Source: DASSNR01 sp036278935 (GTDB lineage Bacteria > Gemmatimonadota > Gemmatimonadetes > Gemmatimonadales > Gemmatimonadaceae). Taken from it: a stretch of 38,923 nucleotides of DNA. The notes beneath the pieces were generated by a model. The model ran no database searches and was not told the origin of the DNA. It was given only the letters and a program-made list of their open reading frames with translations. The DNA is taken from NCBI GenBank assembly GCA_036278935.1, contig DASUKA010000014.1:1-38923 (forward strand), written 5' to 3'. The translations under genes and the position numbers were made by a program. This document shows positions 1 to 8,622 of the stretch, piece after piece (position 1 is the stretch's first letter; every line of letters starts with the position of its first letter).

Positions 1-1128
1 CTCCTCCGAATCGTATGGGATGCCGAGCCGCACGAGCATGTCCGCGAAGCCCATCAGCCCCAGACCGATGCGTCGGATGCGCTTGGAGAGCGCGTCGATC
101 TCCGGAAGCGGGTAGCGGTTGACGTCGATGATGTTGTCGAGAAAGTGCGTCGCGAGGTGGATGTCGCGCCGGAACGCCTCCCAGTCCATCTGCCCATCAC
201 GCACGTAGTAGCCGACGTTGATGCTCCCGAGGTTGCAGACGTCGTACGGCAAGAGCGGCTGCTCGCCACATGGGTTGGTGGCCTCATAGCTCCCCAGGTG
301 CGGCACCGGGTTGTACCGGTTGGCTTCGTCGATGAAGAAGCAGCCCGGCTCACCCGTCCGCCACGCGCCCGCGATCATCTTGTCCCATACCATGCGCGCA
401 TCGAGCTGGCCCGTCACATCGCCGGTGCTGGGATTGACGAGATCGTACGACGTGCCCGCATGCACGGCCTCCATGAACTTCGTGGTCACCGCCACCGAGA
501 TGTTGAAGTTCACCACCTGCGTGAGGTCTTCCTTGCAGCTGATGAACTCGAGAATGTCGGGATGATCGACGCGGAGGATGCCCATGTTGGCGCCGCGACG
601 CGTGCCGCCCTGCTTCACCGCGTCGGTGCTCGCGTCGTACAGCTTCATGAACGACACCGGGCCGGAGGCAACGCCGGTGGTCGATCGCACCATCGAGCCC
701 TTGGGACGGAGCCGCGAGAAGGAGAAGCCCGTCCCACCGCCCGACTGATGGATGAGTGCCATCGACCGCAGTGTGTCGTAGATGCCATCGTGGCCGTTGG
801 AGAGCGCATCCTCCACCGGCAATACAAAGCACGCCGAGAGCTGGCCAAGGGGACGGCCGGCATTGAACAGCGTGGGAGAGTTCGGCTCGAAGCGACGCTC
901 GGTCATCAGCCGATAGAATTCCTCCGCCACCGTCTCCACCGCGCCATCGCTGGCCCCGTAGCGCCGATCCGCTTCCGCTACCACCGTCGCGACGCGCCAG
1001 AACAGATCTTCCGGCCCTTCGGACGGCTGCCCGTTCTTTCCCTTGATGAGGTACCGCTTCTCCAGGACGATGCGCGCGTTCTTGCTCAGCGACACGGGGG
1101 TGACGGGGGGCTTGGATGACAGGGGCAT
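1..1128 (-). CDS. nrdJ: Vitamin B12-dependent (class II) ribonucleotide reductase, C-terminally truncated by the window edge
   Basis: Reduces ribonucleotides to deoxyribonucleotides in the cytoplasm, using a thiyl radical made from adenosylcobalamin. The frame is open to base 1, so only the N-terminal 376 residues are seen. Visible hallmarks are SACFVLPVED with Cys100 (a substrate-reducing cysteine), the HQSGGGTGFSFSRLRPKGS loop (residues 127-145), NPCGEQ with radical Cys287 and catalytic Glu289 (residues 285-290), and GLGLMGFAD near the cut. The ATG at 1128 is preceded by a GGGAGAG Shine-Dalgarno-like run about 7 bases upstream. Class assignment rests on the overall NrdJ-type wording of these motifs; the C-terminal redox cysteines lie outside the window. 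No clear cobalamin riboswitch was recognised upstream. Confidence 0.95.
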   Translation of the reverse strand, partial: MPLSSKPPVTPVSLSKNARIVLEKRYLIKGKNGQPSEGPEDLFWRVATVVAEADRRYGASDGAVETVAEEFYRLMTERRFEPNSPTLFNAGRPLGQLSACFVLPVEDALSNGHDGIYDTLRSMALIHQSGGGTGFSFSRLRPKGSMVRSTTGVASGPVSFMKLYDASTDAVKQGGTRRGANMGILRVDHPDILEFISCKEDLTQVVNFNISVAVTTKFMEAVHAGTSYDLVNPSTGDVTGQLDARMVWDKMIAGAWRTGEPGCFFIDEANRYNPVPHLGSYEATNPCGEQPLLPYDVCNLGSINVGYYVRDGQMDWEAFRRDIHLATHFLDNIIDVNRYPLPEIDALSKRIRRIGLGLMGFADMLVRLGIPYDSEE

Positions 1129-1629
1129 AGAGACGACTCTCCCTTCAGGATGCTCAGCGGATGACGATGTGCGGGGAAGCGAAGCGAACAGGCCGCGCGG
1201 TGGGTAGGACCAGGTGCGGGAGGTGACGATACCCCGCATCGTGGATGCGCGCAAGTGCGCTTCGAAGTGCCACTACAACAACGAGTTGCGATATCAACAT
1301 CACAAAGCCGGACGTCGCCATCTTTTCCACGCAGTCATCAACACGGGCCGCAGACTCACTCACGCACGCCGCCACCGCACCACGGTCCTGACCCACGCCG
1401 CCCGCAGGCGACAATACGCAACCATTTGCTTCACAATAATTTACACCAATCATCGCATCACCGCCACGGCTGCGCTCGCGCTCACGAAACCGGCCTCGTC
1501 CGACTCGCCCGCGCACCTACATTGCCGCGCGGTTGCTTGCATTCACGTGCCCTATGAGGTCAGCATACGCCGTGCCCGTCGCCTCGGGCACGGTCAGACT
1601 GAGGCGCGAGTCTCGCCCGATGCGCCGCG
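1129..1629. other. Intergenic region between nrdJ and the gamma-carbonic-anhydrase-like gene
   Basis: About 500 bases without a convincing gene. It lies upstream of nrdJ and downstream of the next minus-strand gene. It contains a comparatively AT-rich island around 1420-1460 and the candidate promoter at 1226-1254. I looked for a B12 riboswitch and for NrdR boxes, both common upstream of reductase genes, and recognised neither. Short open frames here have no family resemblance. Confidence 0.5.
1226..1254 (-). promoter_or_regulatory. Candidate sigma70-type promoter for nrdJ
   Basis: On the minus strand TTGCGC (1254-1249) and TATCGT (1231-1226) are separated by exactly 17 bases. Transcription would begin near 1219, giving a leader of about 90 bases before the nrdJ ATG at 1128. 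The match is partial, so this is a candidate only. Confidence 0.35.
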
Positions 1630-2136
1630 CTACTCGCCGGGCGCAGCCGCCGTCCCGCTCCCACGTCGATACCCCTCCATGAGCCGCTGGTAGCTCTCGG
1701 CTGAACGGGCGATGCGCTGTCGCTCAGCAGGAGTCGTCTCACGCACGACCCGCCCAGGCACACCCAGCACCAACGAGCCCGGCGGCACCATCATGCGCTC
1801 GGGACAGACCGCGCCGGCGCCGACGATGGAGTTGCGCCCCACCTGCACGCCGTTCAGCAGGATCGCGCCCATGCCGATCAGGCTGTCGTCCTCCACGGTG
1901 GCGCCGTGGATGATGGCGCGATGCCCAACCGTCACGCGCGCGCCGATCGTGGCCGGCAGCCCCGGATCCACATGGATCACGACGCCGTCCTGAATGTTGC
2001 TCGCCGCGCCCACGACCACGGCCGCGGAGTCCGCCCGCACCACCGCCATGGGCCAGACCGAGACGTGAGCGCCGAGCGTGACGTCGCCCACAATCAGCGC
2101 GCGCTCGTGAATGAATACCGTCGGATGAATGTTCAT
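1630..2136 (-). CDS. Gamma-carbonic-anhydrase-like left-handed beta-helix protein
   Basis: A 168-residue trimeric hexapeptide-repeat protein of the gamma carbonic anhydrase / YrdA-PaaY type. Successive hexapeptide turns run from about residue 8 to 130. Three histidines fit the zinc site: His55 (VIHVD), His72 and His77 (VGHRAIIHG), with the family's x4 spacing between the last two. The acidic proton-shuttle loop of the archaeal Cam enzyme is absent, so anhydrase activity is not assured. The ATG at 2136 is used; an in-frame GTG at 2145 would add three residues. Neither has a strong Shine-Dalgarno. The C-terminal helix (residues 135-165) is Arg/Glu-rich as in relatives. Transcribed divergently from the RRE gene at 2473. 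Confidence 0.88.
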   Translation of the reverse strand: MNIHPTVFIHERALIVGDVTLGAHVSVWPMAVVRADSAAVVVGAASNIQDGVVIHVDPGLPATIGARVTVGHRAIIHGATVEDDSLIGMGAILLNGVQVGRNSIVGAGAVCPERMMVPPGSLVLGVPGRVVRETTPAERQRIARSAESYQRLMEGYRRGSGTAAAPGE

Positions 2137-2472
2137 GCGTACCACGTGTTGTTCTCACAGTGTTGTAAATGCACGACAGCCGGACAGCCGTGTGTTGCGG
2201 ACGTACCACCCATGGGACGCGCCGCACCACACTTCTCCCGCGATCACGCAGGTGCTGCGGCCGGCACGGTTGTTGAACACGGCCAGCGAGACCTCCGGCC
2301 GCGCTCAGGCGGTCGCACGCGCCACAGCCCAACACGCACACGGAGCACGGACGCCACACCAGTTCCGCAATCCTCCAGGATCCCACCTCCGGGCGCGGTC
2401 AGCGCCTGCCGTTCACCCGTATGCTGTCGCAATGGCGCGACACTTCAGCATGATCCGCTGGTCGGAGAAAGA
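2137..2472. other. Divergent intergenic region between the carbonic-anhydrase-like gene and the RRE gene
   Basis: About 335 bases that must hold both divergent promoters, though no hexamer pair stands out. At its right end a very short frame (2432-2476, MARHFSMIRWSEKE) stops in an ATGA overlap with the start of the next gene. It might be a leader peptide or chance. Nothing else is recognisable. Confidence 0.4.
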
Positions 2473-2928
2473 ATGATGCTCAGTGCAGAAACCCACTTTG
2501 GTTGCAACGACGCCCAATGCAGGGGAAGGGTGGTGGATGAGGACGCGGCGATCGTCAGCCTCGTCGACGGCACGTACTATAGCATGGACGGCGCCGGAGC
2601 GCTCGTCTGGTCTCTCGTCGAGCAGCAACGCTCCGAGCGCGAAATCGCGAGTGCGGTGGCTGTCTGGTATAACGTTGCACCGGCGCAGGCGAGCGCTGAC
2701 GTGCACCGCCTGATCGAGGAGCTCCTGGCCGAGCAACTCATCATCGCCGTCGCCAACGCGTCGGCTCCCTCGCTCGTGCTACCGTCCGCACCGTCTCGCC
2801 GTTACATCGCCCCGCACCTCAACATCTACCGGGGCATGATGGAGCTGCTCGCCCTCGAGCCGCCCACTCCCGCTCTGGCGGACATTGCACGGAGCGCCCC
2901 GGTCGTATTGGCCGGCACGATGTCGTGA
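2473..2928 (+). CDS. PqqD-like / RiPP-recognition-element (RRE) protein with a C-terminal leader-like tail
   Basis: A 151-residue protein. Residues 14-92 match the PqqD family (PF05402): a beta-hairpin with DGTYYSMDGAGALVWSLVE, then helices ending in EELLAEQLI. PqqD folds bind leader peptides of ribosomally made peptides and present them to modifying enzymes; related single proteins also sit beside saccharide-polymer genes. GGAG at 2464-2467 sets the ATG at 2473 as the start. An Ala/Pro/Ser-rich linker (93-109) leads to a tail containing YIAPHL (111-116), which fits the YxxPxL signature known from lasso-peptide leaders, followed by an LLALEPP run. The next gene, a glycosyltransferase, starts 8 bases downstream, so the two are co-transcribed. 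The role is inferred only to the level of peptide or partner binding. Confidence 0.85.
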   Translation: MMLSAETHFGCNDAQCRGRVVDEDAAIVSLVDGTYYSMDGAGALVWSLVEQQRSEREIASAVAVWYNVAPAQASADVHRLIEELLAEQLIIAVANASAPSLVLPSAPSRRYIAPHLNIYRGMMELLALEPPTPALADIARSAPVVLAGTMS

Positions 2929-2935
2929 GGGCAAC

Positions 2936-4078
2936 ATGACGCGCGCGCTCTTCTGGACCGGCTCGTTCTGGCCGCACGTGGACGGCACGGAGTTGCTTGC
3001 CGCGCGGCTGATCCGTGCACTCGCCGACCGCGGCTACGACGTGGCCGTCGTCACGCGGCGGACTACGCCGGAGTGCGCCGGGGATGATGAGGTATATGTC
3101 GCAACGCCGGTGCACCGATTCCCCTTTCTGCGTGCGCTTCGCAGCGGCGATGTCGCGTCATGGATCGCGTTGCGGCAGCAGGTGGCGGCGCTCAAGCAGA
3201 AATTCAGACCGGATGTCGTGCACCTTTTCCATCTGAGCGCCGACGCAGTGTTCCATCTTGACACGCGCAGGGCACATCCGGCGCCGACGCTCTGTACGGT
3301 TCACGGCGCGCTCTCCCCGCGCATGCTCGGCCCGCATACAACCCTCGCCGCCGCGATTCGCTCGTCCGAGTGGATTGCGGCGTGCTCACACGCCTCCCTG
3401 CAGCCGGTGCACCGTGCAATGCCGCGCACGGCGCAACGCTCGTCAGTAGTCTGGAGCGGGCTGGAGCCACCCCCTCTGGCGCCCACACGCATCGGTGCGA
3501 CATCCGAGCCCCGCGTGCTCTGCATCGGTCGACTGAACAGTCCCGAGCAGGGATTCGATCTCGCGTTGGGCGCCTTCACCTCGATCGCGGAGCGCTACCC
3601 GCGTGCGCGGCTGATCATCGCCGGGGACGGCGCCATTCGTCCGGAGTTGGTGCGGCTGACGTACGCGCTGCAGATCAGCACACGCGTGGATTTTCTCGGC
3701 GCGGTGCCGCCGTCGGACATCCCGGCACTCATCCAGCAGGCGTCGGTGGTGATGATGCCATCGCGCGCGGAAGAAGGCTTCCCGCTCGTGGCGCTGCAGG
3801 CCGCGCACATGGCGCGTCCGGTGGTGGCCACCCGCACCGGCGGCGTGTCGGAGGTGGTGGCGGACGGCATGACCGGGCTGATCGTGGAGCGCGAGGACGC
3901 CGCGGGGTTGGCACGGGGTGTGACATCGCTGCTGGCCGATTCCGAGCGGGCCAATCGGATGGGGAGTGTCGCACGCGCGCGTGCGCTCGAGTCCTTCGGC
4001 TGGAATCGCTACGTGGACGCGTACGACGAGCTGTACCAGCGAATCGCGCGGAGCGCCCGAACGGCGGTGCCCAGCTGA
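2936..4078 (+). CDS. GT4-family glycosyltransferase
   Basis: A 380-residue retaining glycosyltransferase of GT-B fold. The N-terminal Rossmann half (1-185) begins with a hydrophobic strand and a Gly-containing acceptor loop (WPHVDGTELLAARL). The C-terminal donor-binding half (190-365) carries RVLCIGRLNSPEQGFD, LIIAGDG, VDFLGAVP and the donor motif around 276-303. The usual E-x7-E pair there reads Glu280-x7-Gln288, a variant second position. Donor and acceptor cannot be told from sequence. GAGGG four bases before the ATG supports the start. It lies 7 bases after the RRE gene, which suggests the pair modifies a common peptide or polymer. It is convergent with the next gene, and the two share a strong hairpin. 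Confidence 0.9.
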   Translation: MTRALFWTGSFWPHVDGTELLAARLIRALADRGYDVAVVTRRTTPECAGDDEVYVATPVHRFPFLRALRSGDVASWIALRQQVAALKQKFRPDVVHLFHLSADAVFHLDTRRAHPAPTLCTVHGALSPRMLGPHTTLAAAIRSSEWIAACSHASLQPVHRAMPRTAQRSSVVWSGLEPPPLAPTRIGATSEPRVLCIGRLNSPEQGFDLALGAFTSIAERYPRARLIIAGDGAIRPELVRLTYALQISTRVDFLGAVPPSDIPALIQQASVVMMPSRAEEGFPLVALQAAHMARPVVATRTGGVSEVVADGMTGLIVEREDAAGLARGVTSLLADSERANRMGSVARARALESFGWNRYVDAYDELYQRIARSARTAVPS

Positions 4079-4079
4079 G

Positions 4080-4116
4080 GCGACTCGGCGCCGCTCAGAA
4101 CGCGGCGCCGAGTCGC
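4080..4116. terminator. Perfect 15-bp inverted repeat between convergent genes, probable bidirectional terminator
   Basis: Arms 4080-4094 and 4102-4116 are exact reverse complements, with a 7-base loop (tcagaac, 4095-4101). The loop holds the TGA stop of the minus-strand metalloprotease gene, and the glycosyltransferase stop lies two bases before the left arm. The stem is almost all G and C. No T-tract follows on either strand, so it is not a textbook intrinsic terminator, but its position suggests it ends or protects both transcripts. Confidence 0.65.
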
Positions 4117-7001
4117 ACGTACACGCTCACTGCGCGCGTTGCCAGAAAGGAGTGATTCACCACAGGGACGGCAACGCCGAGTCGCACCCGATAAGGGATG
4201 TCGTACTGCCACGCAGTATCGAAGTTGAGCTCCCCGCCCACCGACGCCAACCATCCATCAGCAAAGCTTCCGAACAGCGGGTTGGCGCTCCATGCCGTTC
4301 CCGCATCGCCGAAGAGCGCGATGGAGACGCGATCGAGGAAGATGGGCAGCAGTCCCAGTCCGCGCGACGGATGAAAGAGGGGCGCGCGGTACTCGAGCGA
4401 TCCGGAGAGCACGCGCGACCCACTGCGAGCACCGGAGGGAAAGCCACGCACGCCGAAGGTGTGGCGCGAGCCGATGGTGACGCCGGGGACGATCGACACG
4501 GGCGTACCGGTGGTCCCCCCGAGATCGAACTCGCCGGGGTCGGCGCCATTGGAGAAGCCGGCTGCCACGCGCGCGGCCACGACCTGGTGCGAAAAGCCTC
4601 CGGCGTTGATCGCCTGGAACGCCTCGAGCACGCCGCTCATGCTCTCCGCCTGCAGCCCACTCATGCCCTCCAGCCAGCGCAGGCTCCCGGACGCGCTGAC
4701 GGTGATGCCGTTCTCCTGCGAGACGGCGAGCACGGGGCGCTGCGTGTTGCTCCATCCCGCAGACGCCAGGAGCGACCGATAGGTGGGCCCGGAGCTGTAG
4801 TACGCCGGCAGCCGGCTCAGCAGCGGCGAAGGCGACGTGGTGTAGTCGCGCCATTCGAGCTCGCCCGCCACCGATGCCCAGCTGTAGGTGCGGAAGCGCG
4901 GCCGCACGATGGTAGCGCCGATGGAGGCCGCGCGCGTTCGCCGGTGCAGATCACCCACACGGCGCCCCGCGGTGTCCACGATGGCGATGCGATCCCAGTA
5001 CTGTGTGCCCGCGGCGGAGAGGACAGGCATGCCGAAGCCGCTGTAGCTGTACGTGGCATCGAAGCTGTGCTCGCCGCGCGTGGGATCGAACAGTGCCTGT
5101 GCGTAGTAGGAATGACGGCCCACGATGTCGCTGCCGCTGGTGAACGCGCCAATGGCGTAGTCATCCATCGCGGTTTCTCCCAGCATCGGAGACCAGTAGC
5201 GAGGCACGAGCGAGGCCCAGGGCGAGTAGGGTTGCGCGGGGGACGTGTCGCGTGCCGCCGCGGCGAGTGGAGGCCGCTCGAGGGACGAATCGAGCGGCGA
5301 CGCACCGGCGGAGGCAGTGTCGAAGGGCGCCAGCCCCACGTGCCAGCCATCCGGCTCGTAGCGCACGCCGGCGAGGTAGCGCGCATCGGCTGATACCGTG
5401 GGGTAGAAGAGTCCGAGCGTGGCGCGGCTCAATCGCCGGGGCGGATCGTCGTTCGACGTCGCCGCGGTTGTATCGAGGACGGCAATGTAGATCTGCGCCG
5501 TGCCGGTGCGATCGGAGGTGAAGAGCACCGCGGAGCCATCGGGCGTCCAGCTGGGCGAGCTGTCGAAGGCGCGGTCGTGGGTGATCTCGCGCACGAGGTG
5601 CCCCAGCGTGTCGATGACGACGATATCCGCGTAGCCGCCCCGCGTCCACCGCGTGGCGGCAATGCGGTCGCCCGAGGGCGACCATCTCGGCTCGGCCCAT
5701 TCCGTGTCCAGCGCGGCGGGCGTGATCGGAACGATGCGCGCGCCATCCGGGCTCACGCGCACGAGCTGCGTGGTCGCAGGCGCGCTTTGCACGGCGACAA
5801 TCCACCCGTCGCGGCGGACGTCGGGCTCGCTCAGCCGGGCACCGTGCGTGAGACGCTGCACGCGCTGGCCGCGCTGCAGGTAGAGGTCCGAGCGCACGTG
5901 GTATGGATCCACGTACTCGAGCTGCGCGAAAACGAGCGTACCATCTGGGCCCGGCGCATTCACATCGGTGCCGTTCCGCCGGCCCAGCCGCTGCACGTCA
6001 CCCGCGGTGTCCACGCGATACGCGCCCGGCGTGGTGATCCATGGCGAAGCCGCATAGACAAGCGCCGTGGAATCCCGCCAGCGCGGGTAGCCGGCGAGCC
6101 GCCCGCGATGCGTGAGGTCGCGCCACCCGGCGAGCGGTGCGCGAACCACGGCCGCGCGCTCGGCCAGCGAGTCGCGCCAGGCATGCCACGCATCCTCGAA
6201 CGAGATGCCGAAGCTCTGCTTCGCGTCATGGTCGAGGAGAAAGAAGGGGATGATCGCGTGGCTGGAGCGGTCGACAAAGTCGCCCACGCTCGCGCGGCCG
6301 TGCTCCTGCGCCAGATGCTCGAAGAAGAGCGACCCGAAGGCGTACGCCATGTCTCCTCCGGGATAGCGCGTGGTAGCGAGGCTCCATTCGTCGAGGCGGG
6401 GAAGACCGCCGCCCTCCACGCTCGCGCGCAGAAGCATGCGCTCGTGCGTGCCGTTCACGCGGCCGGCGCCAGTGATGGCTGACTCGAAGTAGGTCGCCAG
6501 CCCCTCAGTGATCCACCCTGGCGAATAGGCGTTGGGGAAGAGCCAGGGCGCGCGCCCGAAGACGTGCTGGGCCACGCCCCACCAGCCGTCGGCGCGGTCC
6601 AGGTGGAAGACGTGCGTCAGCTCGTGCGTGATGACCAGCGCAATCCAGTCGTCGTAGAAGCGGAGGAAGGGGACGTCGAGCGGCGGGTGAGTGTAGATGA
6701 CAATCCGGTTCGAGGGAAAGACGGTGGTAAATCCGTTCGAGACATCCAGGTTGTCGGCCACGACGAGATCGATCGGCCCGCGCGGCGGATCGAGCGTTCG
6801 CGAGAGCGCGGCGTACGCCTGCTCGGCATCCGCGGCGGCGCGGCGCGCGGCGTCCTCGAGGGCCGGCGTGAAATGCACCTTGAAATGTTCGGTGCGGATG
6901 GTCTCCCAGTGCGCGTTGGGCGCCACCTGGGCCACGGCGCGCCCCGCTGGGGCCAGAAGCAGCACGACCGCCAGCAGCACGGCCAGCCATTTCATCCCCA
7001 T
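4095..7001 (-). CDS. Secreted gluzincin metalloprotease fused to a TolB-type propeller and an Omp85-like beta-barrel
   Basis: A 968-residue envelope protein. Residues 1-25 are a Sec signal peptide (hydrophobic AVLLAVVLLLAP, then AVAQ). A metalloprotease domain follows: HELTH (126-130) with third zinc ligand Glu166 in WITEGLATYFES. Residues of about 285-570 are WD/TolB-like propeller blades (for example EPRWSPSGDRIAATRW and SSPSWTPDGSAVLFTSDR). The last 350 residues are beta-barrel-like, contain FGVRGFPSG (the VRGF motif at 851-854 typical of Omp85 proteins) and end in Phe. The ATG at 7001 has GGAG four bases upstream; GTG at 7013 and ATG at 6995 are alternatives. The protein is probably anchored in the outer membrane, but whether the protease faces the periplasm or the outside is unknown. 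No partner gene is adjacent. Confidence 0.85.
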   Translation of the reverse strand: MGMKWLAVLLAVVLLLAPAGRAVAQVAPNAHWETIRTEHFKVHFTPALEDAARRAAADAEQAYAALSRTLDPPRGPIDLVVADNLDVSNGFTTVFPSNRIVIYTHPPLDVPFLRFYDDWIALVITHELTHVFHLDRADGWWGVAQHVFGRAPWLFPNAYSPGWITEGLATYFESAITGAGRVNGTHERMLLRASVEGGGLPRLDEWSLATTRYPGGDMAYAFGSLFFEHLAQEHGRASVGDFVDRSSHAIIPFFLLDHDAKQSFGISFEDAWHAWRDSLAERAAVVRAPLAGWRDLTHRGRLAGYPRWRDSTALVYAASPWITTPGAYRVDTAGDVQRLGRRNGTDVNAPGPDGTLVFAQLEYVDPYHVRSDLYLQRGQRVQRLTHGARLSEPDVRRDGWIVAVQSAPATTQLVRVSPDGARIVPITPAALDTEWAEPRWSPSGDRIAATRWTRGGYADIVVIDTLGHLVREITHDRAFDSSPSWTPDGSAVLFTSDRTGTAQIYIAVLDTTAATSNDDPPRRLSRATLGLFYPTVSADARYLAGVRYEPDGWHVGLAPFDTASAGASPLDSSLERPPLAAAARDTSPAQPYSPWASLVPRYWSPMLGETAMDDYAIGAFTSGSDIVGRHSYYAQALFDPTRGEHSFDATYSYSGFGMPVLSAAGTQYWDRIAIVDTAGRRVGDLHRRTRAASIGATIVRPRFRTYSWASVAGELEWRDYTTSPSPLLSRLPAYYSSGPTYRSLLASAGWSNTQRPVLAVSQENGITVSASGSLRWLEGMSGLQAESMSGVLEAFQAINAGGFSHQVVAARVAAGFSNGADPGEFDLGGTTGTPVSIVPGVTIGSRHTFGVRGFPSGARSGSRVLSGSLEYRAPLFHPSRGLGLLPIFLDRVSIALFGDAGTAWSANPLFGSFADGWLASVGGELNFDTAWQYDIPYRVRLGVAVPVVNHSFLATRAVSVYVRLGAAF

Positions 7002-7380
7002 ACCGCTCCGCACCGCACCCGAACGGGTGCCGGCACACGGCGCGAAACCTGCGCGCGCGCGCCGCGTAGTGTGTCCGCACCCCGTGCGCTCACACGCGCC
7101 ATCGGCGCCCCGGTCCGCGCGGCCGGGGCGCCGAGCGGCATGATCGTGAAGGAGTGCAGGGCCAGCGGAACGGTAACGGAGCCATGGATGCTGCGCATGC
7201 CGAAGAAGGTAACGCGCCGGTCGGCGAGCGGCGAGAGAACCGGGTGCGCTCCGGCAACTGCTTCATTGACCCTCGCGTTGACCATCCTCTACATTCGAAC
7301 GTCCATTCCGCGGACCTATCGCCGAGCGGCCGCTCGCCGCTTCACCGGCCGCGTGCCTCTCTGACCTCCGCGCGCTTTCT
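7002..7380. other. Divergent intergenic region between the metalloprotease fusion and the PP2C phosphatase
   Basis: About 380 bases that must contain both promoters. A plus-strand hexamer pair is annotated at 7266-7295. An open frame on the minus strand covers part of it but shows no recognisable family and reads through the metalloprotease start, so it is not called. Confidence 0.4.
7266..7295 (+). promoter_or_regulatory. Candidate sigma70-type promoter for the PP2C phosphatase
   Basis: TTGACC (7266-7271) and TACATT (7290-7295) are 18 bases apart on the plus strand. Transcription would start near 7302, about 80 bases before the GTG start at 7381. This is a partial consensus match and no more than a candidate. 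Confidence 0.35.
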
Positions 7381-8556
7381 GTGAGCACTCCTTCCTCCAC
7401 TCCGTCCCCGCTGACCGGTTCCACTTCCGGCGACGTCGTCGTGCGCGTGTTCGCTCAGTCGGACGTGGGGCAGACGCGCGAGCACAACGAGGATTCCTTT
7501 CTCGTGGCGGATCTCTCCGCCGACCGGGCCTCGCTGGCGCCGGAGGTGCAGACCCATGCGCTGGGACCGCACGGCACGCTCTTCATGGTGGCGGATGGAC
7601 TGGGGGGCGCCGCGGCAGGAGAGATCGCCAGCCAGATGGCGGTGGACACCGTCCTCGAGGAACTGCGCAAGCACTGGCGGGACGCATCACGCGTCTCCCC
7701 TGATGCGTTCGCCACCGCGCTGCAAGCGGCGGCGGAGACCGCGAACGCCAGAATCTACGCGTACGCGCTCACCCACCCCGAGCACCGCGGCCTCGGCACC
7801 ACCGCCACCATTGCCGGGGCGCTTCACGATACGCTCTATATCGTGCAGGTGGGCGACAGCCGCGCCTATCTCGTGCGCGGCGGCAGGATTCAGCAGCTCA
7901 CCAGGGATCAGTCGCTGATGCAACAGCTCATCGATGCCGGTGAGATTACGCCGGAGGAAGCCGAGCACAGCGACCGCCGCAACATCATCCTGCAGGCCCT
8001 CGGCCCCGATCCCGTCGTCAAGATCGACCTCACCTTCCAGCCGCTCCGGCGCGGGGACACGCTCGTGCTCTGCACCGATGGGCTCTCAGGGTTGGTGCGC
8101 GCCGAGGAGATGGCCGCCGTCGTGGCGCAGGAAGAGGAGTTGAGCGCCGTGTGCGCGCGGCTCATCGCCATGGCCAACGACCGCGGAGGTCCGGACAACA
8201 TCACCGTGGTGGTGGCGCGCTTTGGCGGGGGCGGGTTGTCGGACGTTGCGGCGGGCGATCGCGTCGGCCACGCGGCCTATCCGCCATCACGGGGCGGGAG
8301 CGGCGAGTGGTCCGTGATGCAACAGCCGAACGGGCGTCAGACGACGCCGTGGATGGCGCAGCCGCTCATCGCATCGGACGATGCCCCGCCCGCGCGGCGC
8401 CGCAACTTGGATCGCGGTAGCCGCGCCCTGTTTCTCGCGATCATCGCCACCGCCATCCTGCTGGGGCTGGTGTTGATCGTGCACGAGATCAGCCACGCCG
8501 GCGCAGCCAACGCCGGGAACACGCCGGCGGCCGCGGATAGCGCGCAGGCACCATAG
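7381..8556 (+). CDS. PP2C-family Ser/Thr protein phosphatase with C-terminal membrane anchor
   Basis: A 391-residue phosphatase that removes phosphate from Ser/Thr residues, normally opposing Hanks-type kinases. PPM/PP2C motifs appear in order: DVGQTREHNEDSF with Asp38, MVADGLGG with Asp72, VGDSRAYLVR (158-166), LVLCTDGLSGLV with Asp233, and GGPDNITVVV with Asp272. These acidic residues bind the two metal ions. After a poorly conserved linker (285-345) comes one membrane helix, about 349-368, and a short Ala-rich tail, so the catalytic domain would face the cytoplasm. Start is the GTG at 7381; there is no in-frame ATG before the first motif. No kinase gene lies in the window. It is convergent with nagZ. 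Confidence 0.93.
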   Translation: MSTPSSTPSPLTGSTSGDVVVRVFAQSDVGQTREHNEDSFLVADLSADRASLAPEVQTHALGPHGTLFMVADGLGGAAAGEIASQMAVDTVLEELRKHWRDASRVSPDAFATALQAAAETANARIYAYALTHPEHRGLGTTATIAGALHDTLYIVQVGDSRAYLVRGGRIQQLTRDQSLMQQLIDAGEITPEEAEHSDRRNIILQALGPDPVVKIDLTFQPLRRGDTLVLCTDGLSGLVRAEEMAAVVAQEEELSAVCARLIAMANDRGGPDNITVVVARFGGGGLSDVAAGDRVGHAAYPPSRGGSGEWSVMQQPNGRQTTPWMAQPLIASDDAPPARRRNLDRGSRALFLAIIATAILLGLVLIVHEISHAGAANAGNTPAAADSAQAP

Positions 8557-8622
8557 CGCAGCGACCGACACGCGTCTGTCACGCCTGGCCGGCGCAGTAA
8601 GATCCGGAGGCCGGCCGCCCGC

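Noticed and set aside
1154..1516. A 120-codon minus-strand frame upstream of nrdJ
   Set aside because: No recognisable domain, no Shine-Dalgarno, and it covers the candidate nrdJ promoter. Treated as leader or intergenic sequence.
1129..1629. Possible cobalamin riboswitch upstream of the B12-dependent reductase
   Set aside because: Expected from the gene's biology, but I could not find the conserved B12 box or the neighbouring core helices on the minus strand. A covariance-model search would decide.
2129..2476. A 115-codon plus-strand frame ending in an ATGA overlap with the RRE gene
   Set aside because: The sequence has no family resemblance and a composition like shadow frames. Only the last 14 codons are mentioned, as a low-probability peptide.
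6992..7285. A 97-codon minus-strand frame over the start of the metalloprotease gene
   Set aside because: Overlaps the signal-peptide region of a well-supported gene in another frame and shows no domain.
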